A stretch of 64,000 bases of DNA from an uncultured Lachnospira sp. (GCA_946186125.1 CAMHLZ010000014.1:1-64000), one strand, 5' to 3'. Shown: positions 1-8,914, counted from the stretch's first letter. Notes: generated from the sequence alone by a model not told the origin. Program-made: numbers and translations.

Positions 1-349
1 TTGTCGTTTCTGCCTGTGTCGTTGTCTCTGGCTTTTTTGTTGTCTCTGCCTGTGTCGTCGTCTCTGCCTGTGTTGTCGTTTCTGCCTGTGTCGTTGTCTC
101 TGGCTTTTTTGTTGTCTCTGGCTTTTTTGTTGTCTCTGCCTGTGTCGTCGTCTCTGCCTGTGTCGTTGTCTCTTTTTCTTTATCTTTTGATATGCTGCGA
201 ATATATCGATCTATATATTCTTTCCATGATATAACAGAACCATAATACCAATTCCATCCTGCTGCCTGTGCCTGATTCACGTTCGTTGTAAAAACACTGC
301 ACCCAAATATCGAAATCGCCAAAACTACACTTAATTTCTTCTTTAACAT
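1..349 (-). CDS. Secreted Thr/Glu/Gln-rich repeat protein, N-terminal part
   Basis: The gene runs off the left edge. The ATG at 349 lies 8 nt after a GGAGG; an in-frame ATG at 355 is too close to it. The protein opens with a Lys-rich, hydrophobic signal peptide (MLKKKLSVVLAISIFGCSVF, then AQAAG as a likely cleavage region), a short segment rich in W and Y, and a low-complexity tract of six-residue units (ETTTQA and ETTKKP) that continues to the edge. Such tracts are usual in exported, wall-spanning stalks of Gram-positive surface proteins. The c-di-GMP riboswitch upstream fits a surface or adhesion role. The function of the missing C-terminus is unknown. Confidence 0.8.
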   Translation of the reverse strand, partial: MLKKKLSVVLAISIFGCSVFTTNVNQAQAAGWNWYYGSVISWKEYIDRYIRSISKDKEKETTTQAETTTQAETTKKPETTKKPETTTQAETTTQAETTTQAETTKKPETTTQAETT

Positions 350-393
350 AAGCATTTCCTCCACAGTAAAATCTTTTTCCCACCCTATAAAAA

Positions 394-427
394 CAAAAAA
401 ACTGTTAAGATTCATTGACCTTAACAG
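394..427 (-). terminator. Riboswitch-controlled intrinsic terminator
   Basis: On the minus strand, CTGTTAAG (427-420) and CTTAACAG (409-402) form an 8-bp stem followed by a T-run. It lies between the c-di-GMP aptamer and the coding start, so it is the likely expression platform. Confidence 0.75.
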
Positions 428-435
428 CTCCTGGA

Positions 436-510
436 TAAATTGCAACTGGCTGCCATTTTAAAGGCCCTTTAGCTTTGCGTCACAGACTTTCGTCTGCTTT
501 GCCGAAAATT
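436..510 (-). promoter_or_regulatory. c-di-GMP-I (GEMM) riboswitch aptamer
   Basis: Read on the minus strand, this stretch has the GEMM-I landmarks in order: GGCAAAGC, a GAAA-capped hairpin (CAGAC/GTCTG), GTGACGCAAAGC, GGGCC, then GGCAGCCAGTTGC closing the basal stem against GGCAA. The spacing matches class I c-di-GMP aptamers. A terminator follows, so it acts on transcription of the repeat protein. Whether ligand turns the gene on or off cannot be read reliably. A closely related cGAMP-binding variant cannot be excluded. Confidence 0.85.
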
Positions 511-537
511 TATTCTCTTTTTTCTTAAACTATATAT

Positions 538-566
538 AGTGTACAATATTTTGAAATTAAATGCAA
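538..566 (-). promoter_or_regulatory. Sigma-A type promoter of the riboswitch transcript
   Basis: The minus strand reads TTGCAT (566-561), a 17-bp spacer, then TACACT (543-538), about 30 nt ahead of the aptamer. Confidence 0.55.
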
Positions 567-726
567 GTTTTTTGTTGTTTATTTTATATTTACTTTTGTA
601 CATAATTTACTCATTGTGGGTTTTGTATAACGTAATTGATTTTTCTTGTTATTTGTGTTACATTTTCACCAATAGAGCGAATAATGAATTCCTGACTCCA
701 GTTCACGCCAAGATATTTTTCAGTTT

Positions 727-942
727 CAAGTCGGAGGAATGAGACATATGCGACGCAGTTGGAATTACAGACAAATTAAAATGGGGGTATTTAAATACAT
801 GATATTTTGTTTGAATGTGGTACCGTTTTTATATATTACTTTAATGAATAGCGATTTCTCGATTTTGGTACGTAATATTCTCCGGAATATTACGTACCAT
901 ATTGTGTTTTCTCGTTTTTAGTACGTAGTATAGTCGTTTTAA
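727..942. repeat. Decayed MITE remnant with solo terminal repeat
   Basis: About 70 bases from 727 resemble the right half of the complete MITE at 8701-8866 (GAGGAATGAG, then CGCAG.TGGAAT, then GGGTATTTAAA). At 922-942, TAGTATAGTCGTTTTAAATT matches the MITE terminal repeat and abuts the stop of the next gene. Between them, at 867-898, lies a perfect 14-bp inverted repeat (GGTACGTAATATTC with a TCCG loop). No gene is supported between 540 and 940. Confidence 0.55.
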
Positions 943-944
943 AT

Positions 945-1931
945 TTATTTACCACAACAATTTTTATATTTTTTTCCGCTTCCACAAGGACACAGGTCAT
1001 TTCTGGAAATCTTTGACGTTTTTCTTTTATACGAACCTGTCCCACTGTGAATTACTATTTTTTTATTTTCTGCTTCCATCATCCTTGCATAAGATTTCTC
1101 CAGAGCATCCGTAAGCTGTTCCTTTGTCGTTCCGGGTGCTGCATATTTCATAAGTTCAATAAGTACTTTTTCACATAATGTATTTTTATCTGCCTCTATC
1201 TCGCTTACTACCTCTTTTATGCACGCGTAACTATACGGATATGTCTGACAAATATATTCCAGTTCTTTCTTCTTTTCTTCAAACGACTTGCAAATGAACC
1301 ACTCATTAGTCAATTCATCTATTATCATATTGATCTTTTCTGACTCGAATATATCCTCATTCATAAAATATTTCTTTTGATAAGCACTCTTTAAAAAATC
1401 CTTAACCGGAAGACTGACTTTTGCATCTTTATAATATTCATAGGATTCCATTGATGAATAAGCAGACTCAAGTGTCATAACAAAGCTTTCATCTGTTAAA
1501 TAATTCTTTTCATTTATTCTGTCAACAAACTTCTTAAACAACGGACGGAACCAGTCGTTTTCCATTAATTCACACATTTTAGCCAGCGTATCCACAACAT
1601 ATTGCTGCATTATCTCATTCATATTCACGCTGTCAAGAAATGCAAAATATTCATCAACATCTTTTTGATAATTCGAATTAACATCTTCCACGTCTATTCT
1701 CAAAATATGTGGATATAATCTTGCAAGCAGTACTCTTACCGGTTCAACATTTCCACCTTCATTTTCGTCAAGAATCTTCTTACATAAATCTCTCGCCTTA
1801 ACATAATCTTCGGCTTCTTCCGCCTTAAATGCCTCAATTGCTTTTTCTTTTAAATTCTCAGGCATTTCTATTATTCTTTCCTGAATTTTTTTCTCATTAA
1901 ATTTTTCGTTGTATTCGGTAATATTCATCAT
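945..1931 (-). CDS. SEC-C motif protein
   Basis: A mostly helical, acidic protein of about 328 residues whose last residues are [19 protein letters not shown], a complete SEC-C zinc-binding motif (CxC...CC), as found at the end of SecA and in many stand-alone proteins. The middle is TPR-like in character ([15 protein letters not shown]) but unassigned. The ATG pair at 1931/1928 follows AAGGAAG; the longer reading from 2009 lacks a good site and crosses the intergenic gap. It is the last gene of the minus-strand block from 7505. No catalytic residues are visible; the role is unknown. Confidence 0.8.
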   Translation of the reverse strand: MMNITEYNEKFNEKKIQERIIEMPENLKEKAIEAFKAEEAEDYVKARDLCKKILDENEGGNVEPVRVLLARLYPHILRIDVEDVNSNYQKDVDEYFAFLDSVNMNEIMQQYVVDTLAKMCELMENDWFRPLFKKFVDRINEKNYLTDESFVMTLESAYSSMESYEYYKDAKVSLPVKDFLKSAYQKKYFMNEDIFESEKINMIIDELTNEWFICKSFEEKKKELEYICQTYPYSYACIKEVVSEIEADKNTLCEKVLIELMKYAAPGTTKEQLTDALEKSYARMMEAENKKIVIHSGTGSYKRKTSKISRNDLCPCGSGKKYKNCCGK

Positions 1932-2010
1932 ATCTTCCTTTCTGATACTTTTAAACCTCCAAAAGGTTATGACATCTTTCACAACACTTTTGGAGGTTCT
2001 ATTAAACACA

Positions 2011-2694
2011 TCAGCTTCTTACATAGTAGTATACGTATTGACTTCTTTCTTCCTTCGCATTATATAATCCCACACTAACACGTGCATTAGAATTTTTTAA
2101 TGAGAGTTTTGTAGAATAACTGCCTGCATATTTATTATAATCAAAATATTTTGATATCGTTTTATTTCCTGTGTAAATATTCACACTCATAATTTTCCAG
2201 CCCGAATTAGCTGCAACGGTAAATTTCTGGTTTTTACATGTCTTACCATCATAATAGTACGAATTTTCCTTAAACAGCGATGCTTTATTCTTAGAACCAA
2301 TCTTAAATGTCTTCACAGGATTCTTATATTTTTTAACAATAAGCTTTGTAGATAACTTTTTCTTCTTAACCGTACAGGTAATCGTAGTAGACAATGTTTT
2401 ATTAGGATATGTCGCAACTACGTATCCGTCTTCTGCTTTAACTTTTACTTTTTTATTGCTGGACTTAAGGTTTTTAATTTCACTCTTTTTATTACAGAAC
2501 ACAATAGATAAAGTTACCCAATTTGTATAATCATTTCCACCTTTCTCGTATACAGCAATACGTTTTTCACTAATAAAATATGGCGAAGAAGCCGCCTCAA
2601 CTGTGACCGTCTGCTGTGGAATAACAAGTGTCACTACAATTGTTATTATAGCAATCAGCATTGATGCTACTCTTTTAAAATTCTTTTCTTTCAT
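2011..2694 (-). CDS. Secreted protein of unknown function
   Basis: About 227 residues. The ATG at 2694 is preceded by AGAGGAAG, giving a clear signal peptide: [10 protein letters not shown], a hydrophobic core, and VEAAS as a possible cleavage site. The mature part is rich in Lys, Tyr, Ser and Asn, with alternating hydrophobic residues suggesting beta-sandwich (Ig-like) folds; no family is recognised. It follows the GTPase gene after about 75 bases and precedes the SEC-C gene, so co-transcription is possible. An extracellular location is inferred from the signal sequence. Confidence 0.7.
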   Translation of the reverse strand: MKEKNFKRVASMLIAIITIVVTLVIPQQTVTVEAASSPYFISEKRIAVYEKGGNDYTNWVTLSIVFCNKKSEIKNLKSSNKKVKVKAEDGYVVATYPNKTLSTTITCTVKKKKLSTKLIVKKYKNPVKTFKIGSKNKASLFKENSYYYDGKTCKNQKFTVAANSGWKIMSVNIYTGNKTISKYFDYNKYAGSYSTKLSLKNSNARVSVGLYNAKEERSQYVYYYVRS

Positions 2695-2770
2695 AATATC
2701 TTCCTCTCTTTTTATTTTCAATAGTAATATTACAATATTTTTAAACAAAATGCAATCCTTTTTCCATTCG

Positions 2771-5326
2771 CTACAATGAATAGATTTCCCTCATTTCATT
2801 GTTAAGCTTCTCTATTTCCAGCATAAACTCTCTCGATGAAACTCTCTGTGCTCCCTGCCCCATTATAATTATCTGTTCAAGCCCGTCAGAAGTTACTACC
2901 GTTACGTCATATTTTTTATTTATTTCATGCACTGTTTTTTCTATATACATGTCCGCCGTCTCAGCTTCCTTCGTGTAAACAACGTAAATGTTATTGTACT
3001 TCTGAACCTCACCCGGATTTCCTTTAACTTTGTAGGCATCAAACACAAGTATAAGCGTGCATTTTTTATACCCCTGATAATTGCTCAAAATATCCATAAG
3101 CTTATCTCTTGCAGCTTCAAGACTTATTTTTGACAGCTCATTTAATTCTTCAGTTGCAAATATAAGATTATAACCGTCTACTAACAGATACTGATCTTTC
3201 TTCTCATTTGGCCGGTACTGATACTCTTTTTCTTTTTTAACAGATTTTCCCAGCCTGTCTCCTGTATAAACCGGTGTTTTTATTTCTCCATAGGTTCTTT
3301 CAAAAATCTGTTTTAGTTCATCTTCATCAACAGCTTCACTGCTTACCGCTCTGACTTTTTTATCAGCCATCACTTCAAAATTATCCTGTTTATTTAATTG
3401 CCTTGCCGGCATGTGCATATGAGATTTTACTTTATCCCACGGCACCGTATATCCTGCACCGTGTGCACAAAATACCGAACCCGTCGGATTTTGTGTATCA
3501 AGTTCACTGTCATAACCGATATCTGCAATTATTTCATCCTGATTATGGCATTTATCGTAACCTGCAAATCTTAGGTTAACATTTCCCTTTCCTTTGGTAT
3601 AATGAATTAATTCACTTATATACCCCTGCATACAGGCTGCCGGAACTTTTCCTTCTATCACGGCATATTCCCGGCTGATAAGGGGCTGTGTAAAATCAGC
3701 ATGCATATTTTGTAAATCCTGCATTGCCCTTCCGACAGAGTCCGACGGTAACGTCATCTCAAATTCATAATAAGGCTCTAACAGAATACTCACAGCACTT
3801 TTAAGTCCCTGACGCACAGCCCTGTAGGTTGCCTGTCTGAAATCTCCACCCTCGGTATGTTTTAAATGTGCTTTTCCCGAAATGACCGTTATCTTCATAT
3901 CTGTTATTTCAGAACCGGTAAGTACACCTTTATGTACTTTCTCATTTAAATGCGTCATAATCAGGCGCTGCCAGTTTCTGTTTAGTATATCTTCACTGCA
4001 ATCTGTCTCAAATACAAGCCCGCTTCCACGCTCAAGAGGTTCCATAAATAAATGTACCTCTGCATAATGACGAAGCGGTTCAAAATGTCCTACCCCTTCA
4101 ACAGTGTTTTCTATCGTTTCTTTGTAGACAATGTTTCCCGTTCCAAATGATACTTCGGTATCAAATCGGGATTTTATCATGCTTTTCAGGATTTCTAATT
4201 GTATCTCTCCCATCAGCTGCACGTGTATTTCTTTAAACGTATCATCCCAAACAAGATGTAATTCCGGAATTTCTTCTTCGAGCTCTTTTAACTTTTTGTA
4301 AAACACTCCGGAATTCACATTTTCCGGAAGAGTTATGGAATAGTTCAACACTGGCATCAGGTAATTCATTGTATTCTTTTTTTCAAATCCAAGTCCCTGA
4401 CCGGCTTTTGTCGCACTTAGTCCAGTTACAGCACACACCGTGCCCGCAGTAGCAATATCGACTGCCTGATATTTTTCTCCTGAGTAAATCCTTATCTGAT
4501 TAACTTTTTCTGAAAAACGTTCTCCCGAATTTTCATATTCAAGTAAGGTCTTTACCTTTAATTCTCCGCCTGTTACTTTCAGATAAGTTAATCTTGTCCC
4601 CTTTGCATCTCTTGAAATTTTATATATTTTTGCTCCAAATTCAACATCTCTTTTTTTCGGCTGCAGATACGTATTAATACCACCTAACAGCTCATCTATT
4701 CCCTGCATTTTAAGAGCAGATCCAAAATAACACGGAAATACCTTTCTCTCTAAAATGTAGTTCTTAATCTTTTTCTCATCTACACTTCCCGTCTCTAAAA
4801 CCTCGTTAATTGCTTTGTCATCACACATGGCAACACTTTCATACATTTCTCCTGTGTCCGTAAAATCCGCTACCGCGTCACTAAGCTTTTTTTTGATTGC
4901 TTCAAGTATGTGTTCTTTGTCCTCATTTGCAATATCCATTTTATTTACAAATAGTATGGTGGGAATTTTATAAATCTTTAGCAGGCGCCACAGAGTTTCT
5001 GTATGTCCCTGCACACCTTCAGATGCACTGATAACAAGCACGGCATAATCAAGTACCTGGAGAGTTCTCTCCATTTCTGCCGAAAAATCCACATGTCCCG
5101 GCGTATCGAGGAGTGTAATCATTGTGTCTTCGTATTCCATAATAGCCTGTTTTGAAAAAATAGTAATACCTCGCTGTCTCTCCAAATCAAAATTATCTAA
5201 AAATGCATCTTTATGATCAACACGCCCTGCCTTTCGGATTGCTCCGCTTAAGTACAGCATTCCCTCAGATAAAGTTGTTTTTCCGGCATCTACATGTGCA
5301 AGAACACCCAATACTATTTTTTTCAT
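2771..5326 (-). CDS. TetM-like ribosomal GTPase fused to Rae1/YacP-type NYN nuclease
   Basis: 851 residues. The N-terminal ~650 residues are an EF-G/TetM-type translation GTPase: G1 AHVDAGKT (10-17), G2 RGITI (52-56), G3 DTPGH (74-78), G4 NKMD (128-131), and a ribosomal-protection-type domain IV and C-terminal region. Residues ~711-851 form a separate NYN (PIN-like) domain with LLVDGYN, VFDAYK, ETADMYIEK and VTSDGLEQ, which are the acidic positions of B. subtilis Rae1/YacP, a ribosome-dependent mRNA endonuclease acting in the A site. A ribosome-delivered nuclease or stalled-ribosome factor is inferred. Genuine tetracycline resistance is not implied. TAATG overlap with dut indicates coupling. 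Confidence 0.88.
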   Translation of the reverse strand: MKKIVLGVLAHVDAGKTTLSEGMLYLSGAIRKAGRVDHKDAFLDNFDLERQRGITIFSKQAIMEYEDTMITLLDTPGHVDFSAEMERTLQVLDYAVLVISASEGVQGHTETLWRLLKIYKIPTILFVNKMDIANEDKEHILEAIKKKLSDAVADFTDTGEMYESVAMCDDKAINEVLETGSVDEKKIKNYILERKVFPCYFGSALKMQGIDELLGGINTYLQPKKRDVEFGAKIYKISRDAKGTRLTYLKVTGGELKVKTLLEYENSGERFSEKVNQIRIYSGEKYQAVDIATAGTVCAVTGLSATKAGQGLGFEKKNTMNYLMPVLNYSITLPENVNSGVFYKKLKELEEEIPELHLVWDDTFKEIHVQLMGEIQLEILKSMIKSRFDTEVSFGTGNIVYKETIENTVEGVGHFEPLRHYAEVHLFMEPLERGSGLVFETDCSEDILNRNWQRLIMTHLNEKVHKGVLTGSEITDMKITVISGKAHLKHTEGGDFRQATYRAVRQGLKSAVSILLEPYYEFEMTLPSDSVGRAMQDLQNMHADFTQPLISREYAVIEGKVPAACMQGYISELIHYTKGKGNVNLRFAGYDKCHNQDEIIADIGYDSELDTQNPTGSVFCAHGAGYTVPWDKVKSHMHMPARQLNKQDNFEVMADKKVRAVSSEAVDEDELKQIFERTYGEIKTPVYTGDRLGKSVKKEKEYQYRPNEKKDQYLLVDGYNLIFATEELNELSKISLEAARDKLMDILSNYQGYKKCTLILVFDAYKVKGNPGEVQKYNNIYVVYTKEAETADMYIEKTVHEINKKYDVTVVTSDGLEQIIIMGQGAQRVSSREFMLEIEKLNNEMREIYSL

Positions 5327-5769
5327 TATTTACTACCCGTTGAGCCAAATCCTCCGGCTCCTCTTACTGTATCTTCAAGCTCATCTGTCAATACAAATTC
5401 TGCCGTCAAAAAAGGAGCGATAACCATCTGTGCTATTCTCTCTCCATTTTCCACCTCTGCTGCTTCACTTCCGTGATTGTGAAGTGCAACCATTACTTCT
5501 CCCCTATAGTCAGCATCTACAACTCCTACTTTATTGGCCGGAGCAAGTCCTTTTTTGGTTGCAAGACCGCTTCTCGCATATATAAATCCTGCATATCCGA
5601 CCGGAATCTCCATTGCAATACCTGTCTTTACCAAAACAGTTTCGCCCGGATTTATACAGATTTTTTCTTCAAGGCAGGCATACAAATCCGCTCCTGCTGA
5701 GTATTCTGTCCCATATGTAGGTATTACTGCGTTACCGTTTAATTTTTTTATTCTTACTTCTGATTTCAT
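5326..5769 (-). CDS. dut: dUTP diphosphatase
   Basis: 147 residues, the usual length of trimeric dUTPases. All five motifs are present: AGADLYA (25-31), ARSGLA (65-70), GVVDADYRGE (82-91), GERIAQM (109-115) and the C-terminal Gly-rich RGAGGFGSTG (136-145). It hydrolyses dUTP to dUMP and pyrophosphate, keeping uracil out of DNA and feeding dTMP synthesis. The start overlaps the upstream stop as ATGA, and its stop overlaps the next start as TAATG, so all three genes are probably translationally coupled. Confidence 0.95.
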   Translation of the reverse strand: MKSEVRIKKLNGNAVIPTYGTEYSAGADLYACLEEKICINPGETVLVKTGIAMEIPVGYAGFIYARSGLATKKGLAPANKVGVVDADYRGEVMVALHNHGSEAAEVENGERIAQMVIAPFLTAEFVLTDELEDTVRGAGGFGSTGSK

Positions 5770-7505
5770 AATATTATCCTTTCTCCAATCAACACTTTTT
5801 TTCCTTCGAATGCAAACCCGTAACAGAATATTTTATCCTTTTTAACACCTTTTTCAATAAGTGTAGTTTCATATTTTTTATCTTCTATTTGCTTTAATGC
5901 AGCCGCAACTGTGTCTTCTAATGTCTTTTCTTCATCCGGATCATGGACTTTAAATTCCAATATATATGCATTTTCTTTTATATCCTTTGGTATAAGCATC
6001 ACATCATAACGTCCGTAACCGCTTTCCCTGTTTGATAAAACTTCGTATCGTTTTTTTAACTCAACTAACATACCAAGAACAAATCCGTGATAAAAGCGCT
6101 CCGGCTCTGCATAGTCAGATGGTTTATTCCCTGCATCGAAAAAGCTGATAGTCTCCAACGCAACTTTATTCATAAATGTATTCATTCTTTTTACATTATT
6201 TTGTAGAAGGCTGCTTATAAATTCATTATAATTTTCTTCTACTTTCGTCTTATGGAACCATCCCCTTATAAATTTTGCAAACATCTGCATTACTTCCACA
6301 TTTGTTAATTCCAATTCGTATGTCCGGTCAATTCCGCCAAACTCATTATCTTCTTCTATAACATTCATTACTTTAAGATATCCACTGGCCAGCAAAAGAC
6401 TCCAAATCGCTTCATCGCTATCATCCAGCTGATTATACACGATTTCCTCGTCCAGTTGTACAAAGATTGATTTTCCCGTCAGTAAATCTTCCATCTGTTC
6501 CTTGATTTTACGGCTTCCTTCCATGATCAGCTGATTTACCAGACCATTGCCACTAGTATTTATCCAGTAGTTTTCAAATTTTCCGGTAGCTAAATAATTT
6601 GTAATTGACCATGGGTTATACATATCCTTCTGATTGCCAAATATAAATCCGTCATACCAGCGTTTGACAGCTTCCTTTTGTTCCCCATAACCATAACTAT
6701 CCATTGAAGAAAATACTTCTTCCTCGGTAAAGCCAAAACACGATGCATATTCTTTTGAAGTAGTAGTGCATACCTTTAAATTGTTTAAATCCGAGAACAT
6801 TGACTCTTTGCTGATGCGGGTAATTCCCGTCATCACTCCGCGATACAGACTCGGATTTGACTTAAAAGACGCATTGAATAAACCTCGCATAAATTCTGTC
6901 ATTTCTTTCCAGTAACCGTGTGTGTACGCTTCAATAAGAGGGGTGTCGTATTCGTCCATAAGAATTATGACCTTCTTTTTATAATACGTAGACAATAATT
7001 CCGAAAACTTTCTTATACTTTGCTTTGCTATATTATCATTCATATCCAGATTTATTTTTTTTAAAAACATCTTATCTGCATCTGTTTTCACACTTGCTTC
7101 TATCTCATCATAATTTATTGTGTATACATCTGCTAATATTTGACAAATCATTTCCCGTGCGCTTTCATAAGCAGTCGCCTTTACATCAGCAAAACTCAAA
7201 TTGATCACCGGATATGTTCCCTGCAACTTACGATATTCTTCATCATCCCATACAGACAATTTCTCAAACAAGTCGCCCCGGCCTGCATATTTCGTTGAAA
7301 AGAAACATTCTAACATACTCATATTCAATGTTTTTCCAAAACGGCGAGGACGGGCAATTAATGTTATATCATCTTTTCTGTCCCACCATTCTTTAATAAA
7401 ATTACTTTTATCTATATAAAAAACTTTTTCTGTACGTATTTTTTCAAAGTTTTGCAATCCCGTTGCCAAATTAAGCCTCAATCCACTCACTCCTATCCGT
7501 GTCAT
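5766..7505 (-). CDS. AAA-ATPase-like / PD-(D/E)XK nuclease family protein
   Basis: 579 residues. The N-terminal half is the AAA-ATPase-like domain common in multicopy gut Firmicutes and Bacteroides genes: YIDKS, Walker A-like RPRRFGKT (52-59), and LMDEYD as Walker B. The C-terminus has a PD-(D/E)XK-type end, with D501 (GRYDVM) followed by E517-F-K519. The ATG at 7505 lacks a clear ribosome binding site, so a slightly later start is possible. It heads the operon with dut and the GTPase. These proteins are often linked to mobile DNA; the cellular role is not established. Confidence 0.82.
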   Translation of the reverse strand: MTRIGVSGLRLNLATGLQNFEKIRTEKVFYIDKSNFIKEWWDRKDDITLIARPRRFGKTLNMSMLECFFSTKYAGRGDLFEKLSVWDDEEYRKLQGTYPVINLSFADVKATAYESAREMICQILADVYTINYDEIEASVKTDADKMFLKKINLDMNDNIAKQSIRKFSELLSTYYKKKVIILMDEYDTPLIEAYTHGYWKEMTEFMRGLFNASFKSNPSLYRGVMTGITRISKESMFSDLNNLKVCTTTSKEYASCFGFTEEEVFSSMDSYGYGEQKEAVKRWYDGFIFGNQKDMYNPWSITNYLATGKFENYWINTSGNGLVNQLIMEGSRKIKEQMEDLLTGKSIFVQLDEEIVYNQLDDSDEAIWSLLLASGYLKVMNVIEEDNEFGGIDRTYELELTNVEVMQMFAKFIRGWFHKTKVEENYNEFISSLLQNNVKRMNTFMNKVALETISFFDAGNKPSDYAEPERFYHGFVLGMLVELKKRYEVLSNRESGYGRYDVMLIPKDIKENAYILEFKVHDPDEEKTLEDTVAAALKQIEDKKYETTLIEKGVKKDKIFCYGFAFEGKKVLIGERIIL

Positions 7506-7598
7506 CGTGATACTTATTTATAATATCACAATCCTTTTTCTTTATCTATAAAATTCGCACAAGTGACTAAAAATATATTATTATAACTGTTCCGCCAA

Positions 7599-7642
7599 AT
7601 AAAAATCAGAAGAAAAGCTTAAGCTTTTCTTCTGATTTTTAT
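7599..7642. terminator. Bidirectional palindromic terminator
   Basis: A perfect 22-bp inverted repeat without a spacer, centred at 7620/7621 (arms ATAAAAATCAGAAGAAAAGC and reverse complement), with A/T tracts on both sides. It isolates the operon to the left from the repeats to the right. Confidence 0.7.
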
Positions 7643-8016
7643 CCGGCGAGCTAATAATAAGTAACTGATACACATGGTTAATTATGAGTATTCATACATC
7701 TGCGACAGTGGTTTTTACGTACTATTTTCAATTTTTCTATATTTAATCTTTCTTACAGTACTAATGTAACATGATTTTTTATATTTGTCATTCTCCGGCT
7801 GGGAGAATTTTCCTATGGGAGCATTTTCCTCGTGGGAGAAAATATTATAAAGTTTTATATTACACTCAGAAATCATGGCACATCCTGATACTTACTCCGG
7901 ATTCCGGTAATTTCATTGCACATATATCATCAACTTTAGTTTGTAAGTATTATTTAACAAATATTTTTTGAAAACTACGACTTGCATAGCCGTACTGGGG
8001 ATCTGGAAGAACAGAC

Positions 8017-8151
8017 TTGAAATCAATAACATTTTGTGTTATATTAGTGGTAGATAAAAGGTGTCACCGGGAGACGGCTGGCCCGAAACATTAAATGACT
8101 ACAGAATAGTCGCCTAAGTTTGTGAGACCGGGGCGGCTATTTCTGTGTTTT
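8017..8151 (+). ncRNA. Antitoxin RNA of type I system, copy A
   Basis: A sigma-A promoter (TTGAAA 8017-8022, 17 bp, TATATT 8040-8045) should start an RNA near 8052. It ends at a hairpin, AATAGTCGCC (8105-8114) with GGCGGCTATT (8132-8141), followed by TGTGTTTT. Its 3' part is complementary to the end of the toxin gene, as in txpA/RatA-type loci. Its 5' segment (GGTGTCACC...GACGGCTGGC) also matches the 5' segment of the toxin transcript. Confidence 0.7.
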
Positions 8152-8241
8152 GTGATTATCGTTACGCCCGATGGCGTATCCGATACTAAAGCAGGTCAGT
8201 CCGAAACTGAGCACTGCAAGCAGTCCTTCAATCGTCAGCAT
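8137..8241 (-). CDS. Holin-like type I toxin, copy A
   Basis: 34 residues: a short acidic start (MLTIEGLLAV), one hydrophobic segment, then the polar tail GRNDNHKTQK, the pattern of the TxpA/holin-like toxins of Firmicutes. AAGGAGGG lies 8 nt upstream of the ATG. The promoter is TTGAAA (8382-8377), 17 bp, TACAAT (8359-8354), giving a ~100-nt structured leader. A longer in-frame reading to 8430 would include this leader and promoter and is not credible. It is expected to insert into the membrane when the antisense RNA is lost. Confidence 0.8.
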   Translation of the reverse strand: MLTIEGLLAVLSFGLTCFSIGYAIGRNDNHKTQK

Positions 8242-8587
8242 GAGCGTCGCCCTCCTTTCCACCGGATTCCCTTTCGGGTTTCTATGTAAACGGAGGGTCA
8301 CAGTCCCTCCGGAGAGGGCCAGCCGTCCACCATCTTGGTGACACCCAATGAAGATTGTAGCACGGCGACAGGGAGTTTTCAACAGATTACGACGCGAATT
8401 GAAATCAGGGTAGAAAAAGTAGTATTTCATTTAAAGAGTAATTACTGCATTTAGAGTATTTTCTGTGTTGCAAAGCAAAGATAACAAACCAAAAGTTCTC
8501 CATGCCGATTGCACCTTAATATAATATTAAATCAGCCTGTGAGTATTCGTCCTAATATGTACAAAAAAACATAAACAAGTATTGGAA

Positions 8588-8914
8588 TCAAAATGTTGCC
8601 TTGTATTCATCTGTTAATCTTATATCTTCCAACATTTCATAAAGCACTGTTTTACCAGTACCACTGTCTCCACCAACGAGCGTTATTCTATCATAAAATT
8701 CTAGTATAGTCGTTTTAAATTAACCCTGCTTTATATTTAGGATATGATTTCATTCTGCAAGGCAGAGGAATGAGGCGTAGCCGGTGGCTACGTCGATTGA
8801 CGATAACGCCGCAGATGGAATCATAGGCAAATATAAAGTGGGTGTATTTAAAAACGACTATACTAGATTGTATGAAAACGGATCTGCTTTAAATGTAATA
8901 TTTTTATAAATCAT
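8588..8914 (-). pseudogene. P-loop protein fragment interrupted by a MITE
   Basis: An ATG at 8914 with AAGGAGAG upstream starts MIYKNITFKADPFSYNL. The MITE (8701-8866) then intervenes. Beyond it the frame resumes as EFYDRITLVGGDSGTGKTVL, with a Walker A motif, and stops at 8588. Removing the element but leaving one CTAG joins both parts in frame, so the insertion broke an older ATPase-type gene. Only the first ~55 residues remain. Confidence 0.65.
8701..8866. repeat. MITE with CTAGTATAGTCG termini, copy 1
   Basis: A ~166-bp non-coding element. The ends CTAGTATAGTCGTTTT and AAAACGACTATACTAG are inverted repeats. The halves are also partly complementary (TATATTTAGGATATGATTTCAT against ATGGAATCATAGGCAAATATA), so the whole can fold as a long hairpin. 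Either CTAG or the inner TA is duplicated target sequence. A second full copy is at 14449-14613; a decayed one is near 727-942. Confidence 0.8.

Larger units (their letters stand above)
7740..8434. repeat. Type I toxin-antitoxin repeat, copy A (intact)
   Basis: A ~695-bp segment repeated at 10549-12653. Shared sequence starts near CTTTCTTACAGTACTAATG and ends at GTAGTATTTCATTT. It carries a short toxin gene on the minus strand and a convergent antisense RNA on the plus strand. Copy A has about 130 bases (near 7805-7940) that copy B lacks, and no insertion sequence. Confidence 0.8.

Noticed and set aside
1-234. Plus-strand open frame of Leu/Ser/Pro repeats, and a CRISPR-like look of the repeated sequence
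   Set aside because: The repeats are codon repeats of the minus-strand ETTTQA/ETTKKP gene. Units are 15-18 bp with no spacers.
539-921. Two short plus-strand open frames
   Set aside because: Hydrophobic low-complexity frames in AT-rich intergenic DNA and MITE debris, with no ribosome binding site or family.
2771-5326. Tetracycline resistance gene tet(M)/tet(W)
   Set aside because: The protein is a distant relative with a nuclease domain, in a housekeeping-type operon and without mobile flanks. Resistance is not supported.
8242-8430. N-terminal extension of the 34-residue toxin to 97 residues (also at 12461-12649)
   Set aside because: It would cross the promoter, leader and ribosome binding site; the short start has an AAGGAGGG at 8 nt.
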